64,000 nucleotides of DNA from Sporomusa ovata DSM 2662. GTDB taxonomy: Bacteria > Bacillota > Negativicutes > Sporomusales > Sporomusaceae. Positions 50,393 to 59,070 of this stretch are shown here, piece by piece (within the stretch, counting starts at the first letter, position 1; the number at the start of each line of letters is the position of its first letter). The notes beneath the pieces were generated by a model. The model did no database searches and had not been told where the DNA came from. It saw only the letters and a program-made list of their open reading frames with translations. Position numbers and translations under genes: made by a program. The DNA is taken from NCBI RefSeq assembly GCF_000445445.1, contig NZ_ASXP01000001.1, positions 132,001 through 196,000 of the forward strand. The letters are read 5' to 3'.

Positions 50393-51142
50393 CTATTCTT
50401 GTTCAGTCAAAATTAACGGCCCGTTAGCTGTGATGGCAATCGTGTGTTCATATTGAGCAGAGAGTGTGCCATCAACAGTTCTTGCTGTCCAGCCGTTTCG
50501 ATCTATTTGGCACTGCCACTTGCCGGTGTTAACCATTGGCTCTATCGTTATGACCATGCCTTCCTGCAAGCGGCTTCCTTTGCCCGGTTTACCGTAGTGG
50601 AGAATAACCGGGTCTTCATGAATGGTTCGTCCGATGCCATGGCCGCCAAAATCTCTGACAATTGACAGGCCTGCCGTTTCCACACAGGTTTGTATAGCAT
50701 GGCCAATATCCCCTAGCCGGCTTCCGGCCTGTGCTTGTTCAATGCCTTTATACATAGACTCTTTAGTGATTTGCAACAGGCGTTTGGCCTCAGCAGAAAT
50801 ATTGCCAACTGAATAAGTCCAAGCTGAGTCGGCAAGGGCGCCATTTAAGTTAACAACAAAGTCAACTGTTACAATATCGCCGTCTTGCAGTGGTTTGCTA
50901 TTAGGAAATCCATGACAAATTTCATCGTTAACAGAGGCACAGGTAGCATATTTATAACCCCGATAACCTTTTTGCTCCGGCGAGGCGTTCCGGTTTGCTA
51001 AATAATCTTCAACAAATTTATCAATTTCTAATGTGGTAATACCCGGCTTGATAATTTTTCTGATTTCCTGGTGACAACAAGCCAGCATTTTACCTGCTTC
51101 ATGCATCATTTTTATTTCCCGCTCGCTTTTTAATTCAATCAT
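50393..51142 (-). CDS. map: Methionine aminopeptidase, type I
   Basis: 249 residues. Removes initiator methionine from new proteins. The metal ligands are visible: Asp in GDIVTVDFVVN and ALADSAWTYSVG, His in GHGIGRTIHEDP, Glu in VITIEPMV and the final Glu in QYEHTIAIT. The ATG at 51142 follows GAGGAGG; a 17-codon upstream extension is unlikely. The substrate-side His is in ATCASVNDEICHGFP. Stand-alone here rather than in the usual ribosomal-protein operon, so it may be a second copy. Confidence 0.93.
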   Translation of the reverse strand: MIELKSEREIKMMHEAGKMLACCHQEIRKIIKPGITTLEIDKFVEDYLANRNASPEQKGYRGYKYATCASVNDEICHGFPNSKPLQDGDIVTVDFVVNLNGALADSAWTYSVGNISAEAKRLLQITKESMYKGIEQAQAGSRLGDIGHAIQTCVETAGLSIVRDFGGHGIGRTIHEDPVILHYGKPGKGSRLQEGMVITIEPMVNTGKWQCQIDRNGWTARTVDGTLSAQYEHTIAITANGPLILTEQE

Positions 51143-51191
51143 GCCAGGTTCCTCCTCAATCAGTTTACTTTTTAGAGATAATGAATAAATC

Positions 51192-51208
51192 ATATATATA
51201 TATATATA
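51192..51208. repeat. AT dinucleotide tract
   Basis: About eight consecutive AT repeats upstream of map; may flex or melt the promoter region. Length could vary between strains. Confidence 0.6.
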
Positions 51209-51315
51209 TTACAAGAAGTAAAAAAAGTTAATGGCTAACAGGTTAAGAATGTAGGGTTACTTTGCGGCTAAATTGCAGGTAAGCAACGGTTCGGATTTAC
51301 CAGGTTGAAAAACAC

Positions 51316-51429
51316 ATGGATATAGTAATGTTACTACTAGGCATTCTTATTTATCGCTCATTGTTTCAGACTTTTATTGTGGAGGAGAAAGGTATGAAAA
51401 TCGTATCGCAGCAGTTAAAGAATGGATAA
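51316..51429 (+). CDS. Possible 37-aa membrane peptide
   Basis: ATG to TAA frame, MDIVMLLLGILIYRSLFQTF then VEEKGMKIVSQQLKNG: one hydrophobic helix and a basic tail. The ribosome site is weak for the first ATG, but an internal ATG at 51393 has GGAGGAG upstream and would give an 11-residue peptide. A strong terminator follows 52 bp downstream, so something is transcribed here. Confidence 0.3.
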   Translation: MDIVMLLLGILIYRSLFQTFIVEEKGMKIVSQQLKNG

Positions 51430-51480
51430 ATAGTTAGCTTCTCAGAAATACCCATTATAAACGGTTTAGGACGAAATATA

Positions 51481-51526
51481 AAAGCCTGGTGAAAATTCCA
51501 AGTGAATTTTCACCAGGCTTTTTAAT
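51481..51526 (+). terminator. Terminator of the small transcript before the glycan operon
   Basis: AAAGCCTGGTGAAAATTC / GAATTTTCACCAGGCTTT, 18-bp perfect stem, five-base loop, T-run. Confidence 0.85.
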
Positions 51527-51547
51527 ACATAAGTATAAGTATTTTGA

Positions 51548-51656
51548 ACCGCAGAGACTCAGAGTACGCAGAGGGAATGTTTCGATATACATCTCCCCCT
51601 CTGCGCTCTCTGTGGACTCTGCGGTTAGAGCTGTATCCTCAAGGGCGCGATAGCAC
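51548..51656 (+). repeat. Intergenic palindromic repeat, copy 4
   Basis: ACCGCAGAGACTCAGAGTAC ... CTCAAGGGCGCGATAGCAC, forward orientation, nearly complete. Confidence 0.85.
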
Positions 51657-51676
51657 TTTTTTAATGATAAAAAGGG

Positions 51677-51707
51677 TTGAAAAAACACCTGAGTTATGAA
51701 TGTTTCT
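51677..51707 (+). promoter_or_regulatory. TTGAAAAAA/GAATGTT motif, instance 5
   Basis: TTGAAA at 51677, GAATGT at 51698, 15 bases between, then TTCT. 84 bp before the first gene of the second glycan operon, 13 kb from instance 4. Confidence 0.5.
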
Positions 51708-51786
51708 ATTAGACGTCCTATTTACCGTTTAATCACTGAAACAAACGGTATGATGGGAAATTCGATGAGAAGAGAGGGAGCGTATT

Positions 51787-52698
51787 ATGGAAACGGTTAC
51801 TATCGGCATGCCTGTATATAATGGGGCGAAGTATATACATTCAACCTTGCAATCGTTGCTTAATCAGACTTTTTCCGATTTTAGTATTCTTATCTGCGAT
51901 GATGGTTCGACAGATGGAACGTTAGATATTTGTCAGGCTTTTGCGGCCAGGGATAAGCGCATTATAATTATCAAAAATGAGACTCGGCTGGGCGGGGCCA
52001 GGAATTTCAATAAAACGTTTGACTTATCTGAGGGAGAGTTTTTTATGTGGGCAAGCCAGGATGACATTTTTCACCCGGACTATATTGCCAAGTGCTTAAA
52101 AAAACTCCAAGAATCGCCTGATTGTATCCTGGCGCTCAGTGAAATTGATTTTATTGATGAATATGGCAATAGTCGCGGCGCTGTGGATTACAGCAATATT
52201 GGCACCGCAGGGATGCCTGTGGAAATGCGCATCCGGGAAGTTTTCCGCAGAGTAGGCTGGTGGGCTATTTACGGCATTATCCGGCCTGAAATGCTGCGCC
52301 AAACTAAAATGTACCGGAGCGAGTTTGCGGGCGATGTTGTTTTAATTGTCGACATGTTGTTGCAGGGGAATATGGCCAAAGTAGAAGAACCTTTATTTTT
52401 CTATCGCTTGCCACTGAATCCGGGAACGGTGGCACAAAATTTGCAAAGTATTGACCATACGAAAAAGTTGCCTGATAAACCATATACCGCTTTTTTGCAG
52501 TCGGTAATCAGATGCATTGCCGAATCAGACCACAGTATAGAAGACAAGTTAAAAACGATTAATGTCTTAATTTGGACGATAGCGAACGAGAACGGGTTTA
52601 TTAATGAAAAGTTAATTTATGAAAATATGTCCGACTATGTTTCTTTAGCACTGGGAAAGAATCTGTGTCTCATGAATTCCAAAAATGGAGGTGAATAA
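51787..52698 (+). CDS. Family 2 glycosyltransferase
   Basis: 303 residues, GT-A fold: VTIGMPVYNGAKYIHSTLQS, ILICDDGSTDGTL (nucleotide site), ARNFNKTFDLSEGEFFMWAS followed by QDD (DxD-like metal site). Cytoplasmic enzyme adding a sugar from a nucleotide donor to a surface glycan. First gene of a seven-gene cluster with tight spacing; the next gene starts four bases after its stop. Confidence 0.9.
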   Translation: METVTIGMPVYNGAKYIHSTLQSLLNQTFSDFSILICDDGSTDGTLDICQAFAARDKRIIIIKNETRLGGARNFNKTFDLSEGEFFMWASQDDIFHPDYIAKCLKKLQESPDCILALSEIDFIDEYGNSRGAVDYSNIGTAGMPVEMRIREVFRRVGWWAIYGIIRPEMLRQTKMYRSEFAGDVVLIVDMLLQGNMAKVEEPLFFYRLPLNPGTVAQNLQSIDHTKKLPDKPYTAFLQSVIRCIAESDHSIEDKLKTINVLIWTIANENGFINEKLIYENMSDYVSLALGKNLCLMNSKNGGE

Positions 52699-52701
52699 AA
52701 G

Positions 52702-53577
52702 GTGGCAAAAAAATATGATTTAGCTGTTGCTTACCGGATATATCCGGGAGTATCAAAAGTTCCCCCGGTATTTAGTGATGATAAGTATATGTTATCTGAG
52801 CTATGTTTAAAGTCATTTAAAGAATCCTTGGGGTCATTGAGAGTAAAGATGTGGGTGCTGTTAGATAATTGTCCAGCCAAATATACAGAGTTATTTAGAA
52901 AATATTTCGATGATGATTGCCTGGAATTGATTGAATTACCGGGAGAAGGCAATGCCGCTACTTTTAATCTGCAGCTGCACATACTGCTGGGACAAAAATA
53001 TAGTGAATATGTTTATTTTGCGGAAGATGACTATCTATATTTACCTAATCAGCTGGAAAACATGGTTGAATTTATAAGAGCTGACAGAGACGTGGATTTT
53101 GTTACACCTTATGATCATTTGGATTATTATACGCTAAGCTTGCATGACCATCAAAGGACGGTTAAAGCTTTTGGCAGCAGACATTGGATGACAGCTGCTT
53201 CTACTTGTTTAACTTTTCTTACTACGAAAGCTACCTTGCTTGACTCCTGTGCTATTTTTAATACCTATGTCCAGGGCAATTCTGATGCCGCTCTGTGGCT
53301 GAGTCTGACAAAATGCAAAATGTTTGATCTCGCAACCTGCTTAAAATATTTTTCCAAGGACTGGATTGCTTACCATTACCGACTAGCCTGGCATTGGTGC
53401 TGGTGGCAGTTACTATTTGGGCGCACTTATAAATTATGGGTACCGATACCTACCAGTGCGATTCATATGGAAAACCAGTTCTTATCACCTACTATTAATT
53501 GGAACGAGTATCTTAAGCGGGAAGCAGCAAAACTGGCCAATGAATTAGGTCAGCAAACAACCTCAACTAAGTTATAA
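52702..53577 (+). CDS. Glycosyltransferase-like protein, GT-A type
   Basis: 291 residues from a GTG start after GGAGG. SEYVYFAEDDYLYLPNQLEN shows a GT-A-like acidic motif, and MLSELCLKSFKESLGSLRVK begins the fold. The C-terminal half is Trp-rich and helical (WHWCWWQLLFGRTYKLWVP). Not a standard family I can name; the setting between a GT2 gene and UDP-sugar genes supports a glycan role. Confidence 0.65.
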   Translation: MAKKYDLAVAYRIYPGVSKVPPVFSDDKYMLSELCLKSFKESLGSLRVKMWVLLDNCPAKYTELFRKYFDDDCLELIELPGEGNAATFNLQLHILLGQKYSEYVYFAEDDYLYLPNQLENMVEFIRADRDVDFVTPYDHLDYYTLSLHDHQRTVKAFGSRHWMTAASTCLTFLTTKATLLDSCAIFNTYVQGNSDAALWLSLTKCKMFDLATCLKYFSKDWIAYHYRLAWHWCWWQLLFGRTYKLWVPIPTSAIHMENQFLSPTINWNEYLKREAAKLANELGQQTTSTKL

Positions 53578-53611
53578 ATCCGGATACGGCAAAGAAGGGT
53601 GGGGAGAAATA

Positions 53612-54952
53612 ATGAACATTTGTGTTATTGGGACAGGCTATGTTGGCTTGGTAACAGGAACATGCTTTGCTGAAATGGGCAATAAGGTTTGGTGTGTGGA
53701 TGTTGATACAGAAAAAATCGCCAGACTTAAGTCCGGTATATTACCGATTTATGAGCCGGGACTAAAAGAGCTGGTTATGAAAAATGTTGCTGAAAAACGG
53801 CTTGCTTTTTCCACTCAATTGGAAGAAGGACTAAAAGATGCTGTGGTTTGTTTTATTGCCGTTGGTACACCGCCAGGGGAAGATGGCTCAGCTGATGTTT
53901 CCTATGTTTTAGATGCTGCCAGCAACATTGGTGCGACGATGAATAAATATCTGATAGTCGTAAATAAGTCTACGGTGCCTGTCGGCACTGCCGATAAGGT
54001 GAAAAATATTATCAAACAGCAATTGACAGTCCGAGCTCAGGCTGACTTAGAGTTTGATGTTGTATCAAATCCGGAATTTCTTAAAGAGGGGGCGGCAGTG
54101 GCAGACTTTATGCGTCCTGACCGGGTTGTTATTGGTACAGATAATGTGCGAACCGCAGAACTGATGAAGCAGCTATATGAGCCCTTCAGCCGCAATCAGC
54201 AGCCAATTTTGATTATGGACATTAAATCAGCCGAGATAACTAAATATGCGGCAAACGCTATGTTGGCAACCCGCATCAGTTTTATGAATGAGATTGCCCG
54301 GTTATGCGATAAAGTCGGCGGCGATATTGCCAATGTACGTTTGGGAATTGGATCAGACAGCCGTATTGGTATGCAGTTTTTATATGCCGGTTCAGGGTAT
54401 GGCGGGTCATGCTTTCCCAAAGACGTAAAAGAGCTTGTAAGTACAGGTTGTAAGAACGGAATAGCAATGGATGTTGTAAGTGCGGTTGAAGCTGTGAATG
54501 AGCGTCAGAAATATTACCTGGTGGATATGGTGAAAAAACGGTTTGGTGAGGCTTTAAACGGCAGAAGGTTTGCCATTTGGGGTCTGGCCTTCAAACCCCA
54601 GACAGATGATATGCGCGAAGCTCCGTCGATCACGATAATCAAATCCTTAATTGACATGGGAGCAACTATTCAGGCCTATGATCCCGAAGCCATTGAACAG
54701 GCGAAAACAGTTCTTGGTGATTATGCAGCAAGTATTACCTATAGTAAAGATATGCTGGAAGCGATATATAATGCAGATGCATTGCTGGTGGTTACCGAGT
54801 GGCGGCAGTTCCGGCAGCCTGACTTTGTGGAGATAAAAAGCAAAATGAACCAGCCGGTTATCTTTGACGGCCGGAATCAGTATCGAGCTGAACAGATGGC
54901 GAGGCTTGGGTTCGAGTATTACTGCATCGGGAGAAGCTGCTATGTGCAATAA
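53612..54952 (+). CDS. ugd: UDP-glucose 6-dehydrogenase
   Basis: 446 residues. Oxidises UDP-glucose twice to UDP-glucuronate with NAD+. N-terminal Rossmann motif MNICVIGTGYVGLVTGTCFA, catalytic Cys267 in GYGGSCFPKDVKEL, and RFAIWGLAFKPQTDDMREAP in the C-terminal domain. GGGGAG before the ATG. Its product is the substrate of the next enzyme, whose gene overlaps its end. Confidence 0.93.
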   Translation: MNICVIGTGYVGLVTGTCFAEMGNKVWCVDVDTEKIARLKSGILPIYEPGLKELVMKNVAEKRLAFSTQLEEGLKDAVVCFIAVGTPPGEDGSADVSYVLDAASNIGATMNKYLIVVNKSTVPVGTADKVKNIIKQQLTVRAQADLEFDVVSNPEFLKEGAAVADFMRPDRVVIGTDNVRTAELMKQLYEPFSRNQQPILIMDIKSAEITKYAANAMLATRISFMNEIARLCDKVGGDIANVRLGIGSDSRIGMQFLYAGSGYGGSCFPKDVKELVSTGCKNGIAMDVVSAVEAVNERQKYYLVDMVKKRFGEALNGRRFAIWGLAFKPQTDDMREAPSITIIKSLIDMGATIQAYDPEAIEQAKTVLGDYAASITYSKDMLEAIYNADALLVVTEWRQFRQPDFVEIKSKMNQPVIFDGRNQYRAEQMARLGFEYYCIGRSCYVQ

Positions 54953-55913
54953 GCGAATTCTGGTTACCGGCGGCGCCGGCTTTATCGGCGCTCATTTATG
55001 TGCAAAATTATTGCAGCAGGGCCATGAAGTCATTTGTTTGGATAATTATTTTACCGGCGCGAAAGCAAATGTGAGCAGCCTGTTGAACAATTCCCGCTTT
55101 GAGCTGGTACGACAGGATGTAACGTTGCCGCTGCATTTCGAAGTCGATGAGATATATAATCTGGCCTGTCCGGCAAGTCCGGTACACTACCAGTATAACC
55201 CGGCCAAAACTACCCAAACCAGTGTCTTAGGGGCAATCCATGTTCTTGAACTGGCGCGTTTTCTGAAAGCCAAGGTCTTACAGGCATCTACCTCCGAAGT
55301 ATATGGCGATCCTGCCATTCACCCCCAGGACGAAAGTTATTGGGGTAATGTAAATCCGATTGGTCCCCGTAGTTGCTATGATGAGGGCAAACGCTGTGCG
55401 GAAACGTTGTTTTTTGATTATCATCGTCAGTATGGAGTAAATAGTAAGGTTATCCGCATTTTTAACACCTATGGACCACTGATGAATTTAGCCGACGGCC
55501 GGGTGGTGAGCAATTTTATTGTTCAAGCCTTACAAGGCCAGGACATCACTATTTATGGTGACGGGACCCAAACAAGGTCTTTTTGTTATGTGGATGATCT
55601 TGTTGAAGGAATGATTCGCATGATGGCGACAGAAAGCGACTGCATCGGTCCGGTTAATTTAGGGAATCCCTGTGAGTTGACGATGCTTAAATTAGCCGAA
55701 AATGTACTTAGGTTAACAGGTTCTAAATCAAAGCTGATGTTTAAAGCCTTGCCTCAGGATGATCCCCGGCAACGTCATCCGAATATTGAATTAGCTAAAT
55801 CCAAGCTTGCCTGGGAGCCGAAGGTGGCTTTGGAAGAGGGCTTGCAAAAGACCATTGCCTATTTTCGCAAGGTATTAGCAGTTCGCAGTTTCAGAGAGGA
55901 GCGATTGCTTTGA
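54942..55913 (+). CDS. UDP-glucuronate decarboxylase-like SDR enzyme
   Basis: 323 residues. Glycine loop GGAGFIG (10-16), catalytic Tyr146-x3-Lys150 in RSCYDEGKRCAE, and the UXS-type segments CLDNYFTGAKANV, NLACPASPVHYQYNP and RIFNTYGP. This wording matches UDP-xylose synthase/UDP-glucuronate decarboxylases rather than plain epimerases, and the adjacent ugd would supply UDP-glucuronate. The ATG at 54942 overlaps ugd by 11 bases. Confidence 0.88.
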   Translation: MCNKRILVTGGAGFIGAHLCAKLLQQGHEVICLDNYFTGAKANVSSLLNNSRFELVRQDVTLPLHFEVDEIYNLACPASPVHYQYNPAKTTQTSVLGAIHVLELARFLKAKVLQASTSEVYGDPAIHPQDESYWGNVNPIGPRSCYDEGKRCAETLFFDYHRQYGVNSKVIRIFNTYGPLMNLADGRVVSNFIVQALQGQDITIYGDGTQTRSFCYVDDLVEGMIRMMATESDCIGPVNLGNPCELTMLKLAENVLRLTGSKSKLMFKALPQDDPRQRHPNIELAKSKLAWEPKVALEEGLQKTIAYFRKVLAVRSFREERLL

Positions 55914-56914
55914 ATACCACTCTTCTTAGGCTCATTTCCAAGCTGCAGAATCGCAAGATTATGGTCATCGGTGATATGGTAGCTGATGTCTATGTGGAGG
56001 GGAAAGTATCCCGTATTTCGCGGGAAGCGCCGGTGCTTATTTTGGAACACATGGCAGAAACTGTTGTTCCGGGAGGAGCCGCCAATGCTGTGCATAATAC
56101 GGCTGCCTTGGGCGGCTGTGTGTACGCCGTAGGCGTAGTTGGCGAGGATTATGCCGGACAACAATTAACGCAGAACTTACAAAAGAAGCAGGTTAATACA
56201 AAGGGGATAATTATTGACCCCTCACGCCCAACAATTACGAAAACCCGGGTTATGGCCGGTGGACAAGCCACTGTACGGCAACAGGTTGTGCGGATAGACC
56301 GGGATAAAAAAGAACCGCTATCAGGAAGCGGCCAGCAGGCTATGAAAAATTATATCTTATCCCATATTGAAAGTATGGCCGGCGTAATCCTTAGCGACTA
56401 CGGCAGTCAGACTATACCGCCCGGCATTATACGCAGCGTTATTGACGGTTGTCAGAGGGCCGGTATGCCCTGTATCGTTGACTCGCGGTATAATATTAAG
56501 GCCTATACCGGCGTTACAGTAGTTAAACAAAATGAATCCGAGGCCGCCGCCGCGGTGGGGTACGAGATCGTTGATGAAAATACCCTGGTTACAGCCGGCT
56601 GGACTATTCTTGAGCGTCTACATGCCCAAGCAGTGCTGATAACCTGTGGGCCGGACGGCATGACGCTGTTCGAGGCTTCCGGGAAAGTTTCGCAGATTCC
56701 TGTGACCAATAAAAGCGCAGTCTATGACGTTACCGGCGCCGGCGATACGGTAGTGGCAGCGATGACCCTGGCCTTGGCGGCCGGTGCATCGTATTTGGAG
56801 GCGGCGCGATTGGCTAATTTCGCGGCCGGTATTGTCGTCAAAAAGCTTGGCACAGCCACGGCTACACCAGAAGAACTTGCGGCAGCGATCAGCAGGTATC
56901 AATATGAAGTGTAA
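55910..56914 (+). CDS. hldE (N-terminal domain type, rfaE1): D-glycero-beta-D-manno-heptose-7-phosphate kinase
   Basis: 334 residues, a PfkB-family kinase: MVIGDMVADVYVEGKVSRIS, REAPVLI, VVPGGAANAVHNTAALGG and the catalytic AVYDVTGAGDTVVAAMTLAL. It matches the kinase half of HldE; here kinase and adenylyltransferase are separate genes. Makes heptose-1,7-bisphosphate for ADP-heptose, used in LPS core or S-layer glycan. TTG start overlaps the previous stop (TTGA). Confidence 0.88.
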   Translation: MNTTLLRLISKLQNRKIMVIGDMVADVYVEGKVSRISREAPVLILEHMAETVVPGGAANAVHNTAALGGCVYAVGVVGEDYAGQQLTQNLQKKQVNTKGIIIDPSRPTITKTRVMAGGQATVRQQVVRIDRDKKEPLSGSGQQAMKNYILSHIESMAGVILSDYGSQTIPPGIIRSVIDGCQRAGMPCIVDSRYNIKAYTGVTVVKQNESEAAAAVGYEIVDENTLVTAGWTILERLHAQAVLITCGPDGMTLFEASGKVSQIPVTNKSAVYDVTGAGDTVVAAMTLALAAGASYLEAARLANFAAGIVVKKLGTATATPEELAAAISRYQYEV

Positions 56915-56938
56915 CACTCTGTGATTATAGGGATGTAT

Positions 56939-57421
56939 ATGATTATGAAAGTTGTGCAGTGTGATCAAATTAAAACGATTGCTGCTACGCTTAAAGCGGC
57001 CGGCAAGGTTGTCGTATTCACCAACGGCTGTTTTGACCTGTTGCATAGCGGCCATGTCCGGTATTTAGCAGCGGCAAGAAGGCTGGGTGACTGCCTGATT
57101 GTTGGTCTAAACAGTGATAAATCGATAAGCAGGCTAAAAGGAATGACCCGGCCGATAAACGGGCAAGAGGACCGGGCTGAAGTTTTATCCGCTTTGGCTG
57201 CAGTTGATTATGTGGTTATATTTGATGACCATACGGCCGCAGGCTTGGTGGCGGCAATAAAGCCGGATATTTATGTCAAAGGGGGCGATTATCGTATTGA
57301 GGACATTCCTGAAGCCCAGGCAGTCTCAAGTTACGGCGGTAAAATGGTGTTAATTCCCCCTGTTCCCGGGAGGTCATCCAGTAATATAATTAACAAAATA
57401 GTAAACATAATCCCCACCTAA
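56939..57421 (+). CDS. hldE (C-terminal domain type, rfaE2): D-beta-D-heptose 1-phosphate adenylyltransferase
   Basis: 160 residues from the ATG at 56939 (several in-frame ATGs compete; ribosome site weak). Cytidylyltransferase-like fold with VVVFTNGCFDLLHSGHVRYL (His36-x-x-His39) and ISRLKGMTRPINGQEDRAEV. Activates heptose-1-phosphate with ATP, directly after the kinase gene. The gmhB phosphatase needed between them is not in the window. A 31-bp inverted repeat covers its last ten codons. Confidence 0.88.
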   Translation: MIMKVVQCDQIKTIAATLKAAGKVVVFTNGCFDLLHSGHVRYLAAARRLGDCLIVGLNSDKSISRLKGMTRPINGQEDRAEVLSALAAVDYVVIFDDHTAAGLVAAIKPDIYVKGGDYRIEDIPEAQAVSSYGGKMVLIPPVPGRSSSNIINKIVNIIPT

Positions 57422-57456
57422 CAGGTTAGGTGGGGATTATGTTTACTATTTTGTTA
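57391..57456. terminator. 31-bp perfect inverted repeat across the stop codon
   Basis: Arms 57391-57421 and 57426-57456 are exact complements (TAACAAAATAGTAAACATAA...) with loop CAGG. The left arm includes the last ten codons and the stop. It would terminate transcription, although the T-run is short; the perfect length is unusual. Confidence 0.7.
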
Positions 57457-57531
57457 TATCAGTATAAAACTTTGGAGTCTATGAAGGGCAAGAAAATCAA
57501 GGGTTAAAGGAATTTAGTAGCGCCATCTCAT

Positions 57532-57576
57532 GTCCCCCTTGCGAAAGGGGGATGTCACCAGAGTGACAGGGGGATT
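57532..57576. repeat. REP-like hairpin
   Basis: TCCCCCTT-GCGA-AAGGGGGA followed by TGTCACCAGAGTGACAGGGG. Compact double hairpin of the kind scattered between genes in many Firmicutes; only one copy in this window. Confidence 0.45.
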
Positions 57577-57589
57577 GTTTTTCCCCTAT

Positions 57590-57625
57590 AAAAAACCCAA
57601 AACCCCCGGGTTTCCCGAGGGCTTT
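57590..57625 (-). terminator. Terminator of the sulfur amino acid operon
   Basis: Minus strand GCCCTCGGG-AAA-CCCGGGGGT, followed by TTTGGGTTTTTT. About 80 bp after the last gene of the operon. Confidence 0.65.
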
Positions 57626-57703
57626 TCCGTGGGTTGGTGATGAGACCATGGCAGTATAAGTATCTCAGTCATATACATTCAACAGCGCGGAATTTTTAAA
57701 CGA

Positions 57704-58996
57704 TCAACTGAGTCCCCGATTTTTTAATTCTTGTTCGGTACTAACCAACTGAATACAAAGAGCCAACAATTCCATAGCTTGTTTTAAATCGGCTAAGGGC
57801 GGGAAGGTGGGAGCAAGCCGGATGTTTTTATCTTCCGGGTCTTTTCCGTAAGGAAAGGTGGCGCCGGCAGGAGTAAGTATGACCCCGGCGGCAGCGGTTT
57901 TAGCTACTACCTTTCGGGCACAACCGGGCAGTGTATCAAGACTTATGAAGTAACCACCCAACGGCTTACTCCAGGTAGCCAACCCTTTACCTCCCAACTT
58001 GGCCTCCAAAGTCTCCAGCACTAAGTCAAACTTAGGCTTGAGAATGGCTGCATGGCGGCGCATATGAGCTTGAATTCCAGTCAGGTCTTTAAAAAAGCGG
58101 ATGTGGCGGAGCTGATTTATTTTATCAGGTCCGATGGTTTGAATTGCGATTTGTTTTTTTAGCCAGTTGATATTACTTTCGCTGCCGGCTACCATGGCAA
58201 TACCGGCACCAGGAAAGCTGACTTTGGAAGTGGAACCGAATATAAAAACCCTGTCAGGGTGTCCGGCTTTTTTACAGGCAGCAAGAATATTTACTAAGCT
58301 GGGCGGGGTATCGGTGAGGTGGTGGATCGTATAGGCGTTATCCCAAAAAATCCGGAAGTCGGGTGCTTTGGCAGGCATGGCTGCCAGTCGTTCCACCACA
58401 GCAGCGGAATAAGTGATGCCGGAGGGATTGCTGTATTTGGGTACACACCAGATGCCTTTAATTGACGAATCGGCAGCTACCAATTGTTCTACCTGATCCA
58501 TATCCGGACCATCGTGCAGATAGTTTATGGGAATCATTTCAATGCCTAAATATTCGCAGACAGCGAAATGCCGGTCATAGCCGGGGCTGGGGCAGAGAAA
58601 TTTTACTTGTGGCAGTTTCCCCCAGGGAGTGGTACTGTCCGGCAACCCGCGCAACATAGCCCGGGCAATCAGATCATGCATCAGTGTCAAACTGGAATTG
58701 CCACCAATTATGATTTCACCAGGGCTTACTTCCAGGACCTGGGCGAAAAGTTCTTTAGCTTCCGGGATACCGTCCACTGCGCCGTACGTTCGGCAGTCAA
58801 TACCATTGCTTGCTTTATAATCGTTTTCCTGGAGACAATCAAAAAGTCCGGCAGAAAGGTCTAATTGTTCAGGACAGGGTACGCCGCGGGACATATTCAG
58901 GGTAAGCTTTTGTGCCTGGAATTTTTCATAACTGCTGACTAATGTAGAATAGTGCTCTCGCAGCAGCAGGTCATTCATCTCGTTCAACTTGCTCAT
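57704..58996 (-). CDS. PLP-dependent aminotransferase (aspartate aminotransferase-like, PF12897 type)
   Basis: 430 residues. Start at the ATG 58996 after AAGGAG; a 25-codon extension lacks a site. Features: MSRGVPCPEQLDLSAGLFDC, the substrate segment CVPKYSNPSGITYS, and the PLP Lys258 in FGSTSKVSFPGAGI. This family groups with class I/II aminotransferases that act on aspartate-like or other amino acids. Third gene after the SAM riboswitch, so probably connected with methionine or cysteine metabolism. Exact substrate unknown. Confidence 0.85.
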   Translation of the reverse strand: MSKLNEMNDLLLREHYSTLVSSYEKFQAQKLTLNMSRGVPCPEQLDLSAGLFDCLQENDYKASNGIDCRTYGAVDGIPEAKELFAQVLEVSPGEIIIGGNSSLTLMHDLIARAMLRGLPDSTTPWGKLPQVKFLCPSPGYDRHFAVCEYLGIEMIPINYLHDGPDMDQVEQLVAADSSIKGIWCVPKYSNPSGITYSAAVVERLAAMPAKAPDFRIFWDNAYTIHHLTDTPPSLVNILAACKKAGHPDRVFIFGSTSKVSFPGAGIAMVAGSESNINWLKKQIAIQTIGPDKINQLRHIRFFKDLTGIQAHMRRHAAILKPKFDLVLETLEAKLGGKGLATWSKPLGGYFISLDTLPGCARKVVAKTAAAGVILTPAGATFPYGKDPEDKNIRLAPTFPPLADLKQAMELLALCIQLVSTEQELKNRGLS

Positions 58997-59070
58997 TGTG
59001 CATCGCTCCTTTGTATTCATTATACAGAATTTTCTGGAGCATGGGAATAATAAATTGTATCTTCCTTCCA

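Noticed and set aside
51192..51208. AT dinucleotide tract as a phase-variation switch for map
   Set aside because: It is outside the coding sequence and map is normally essential; no evidence for switching.
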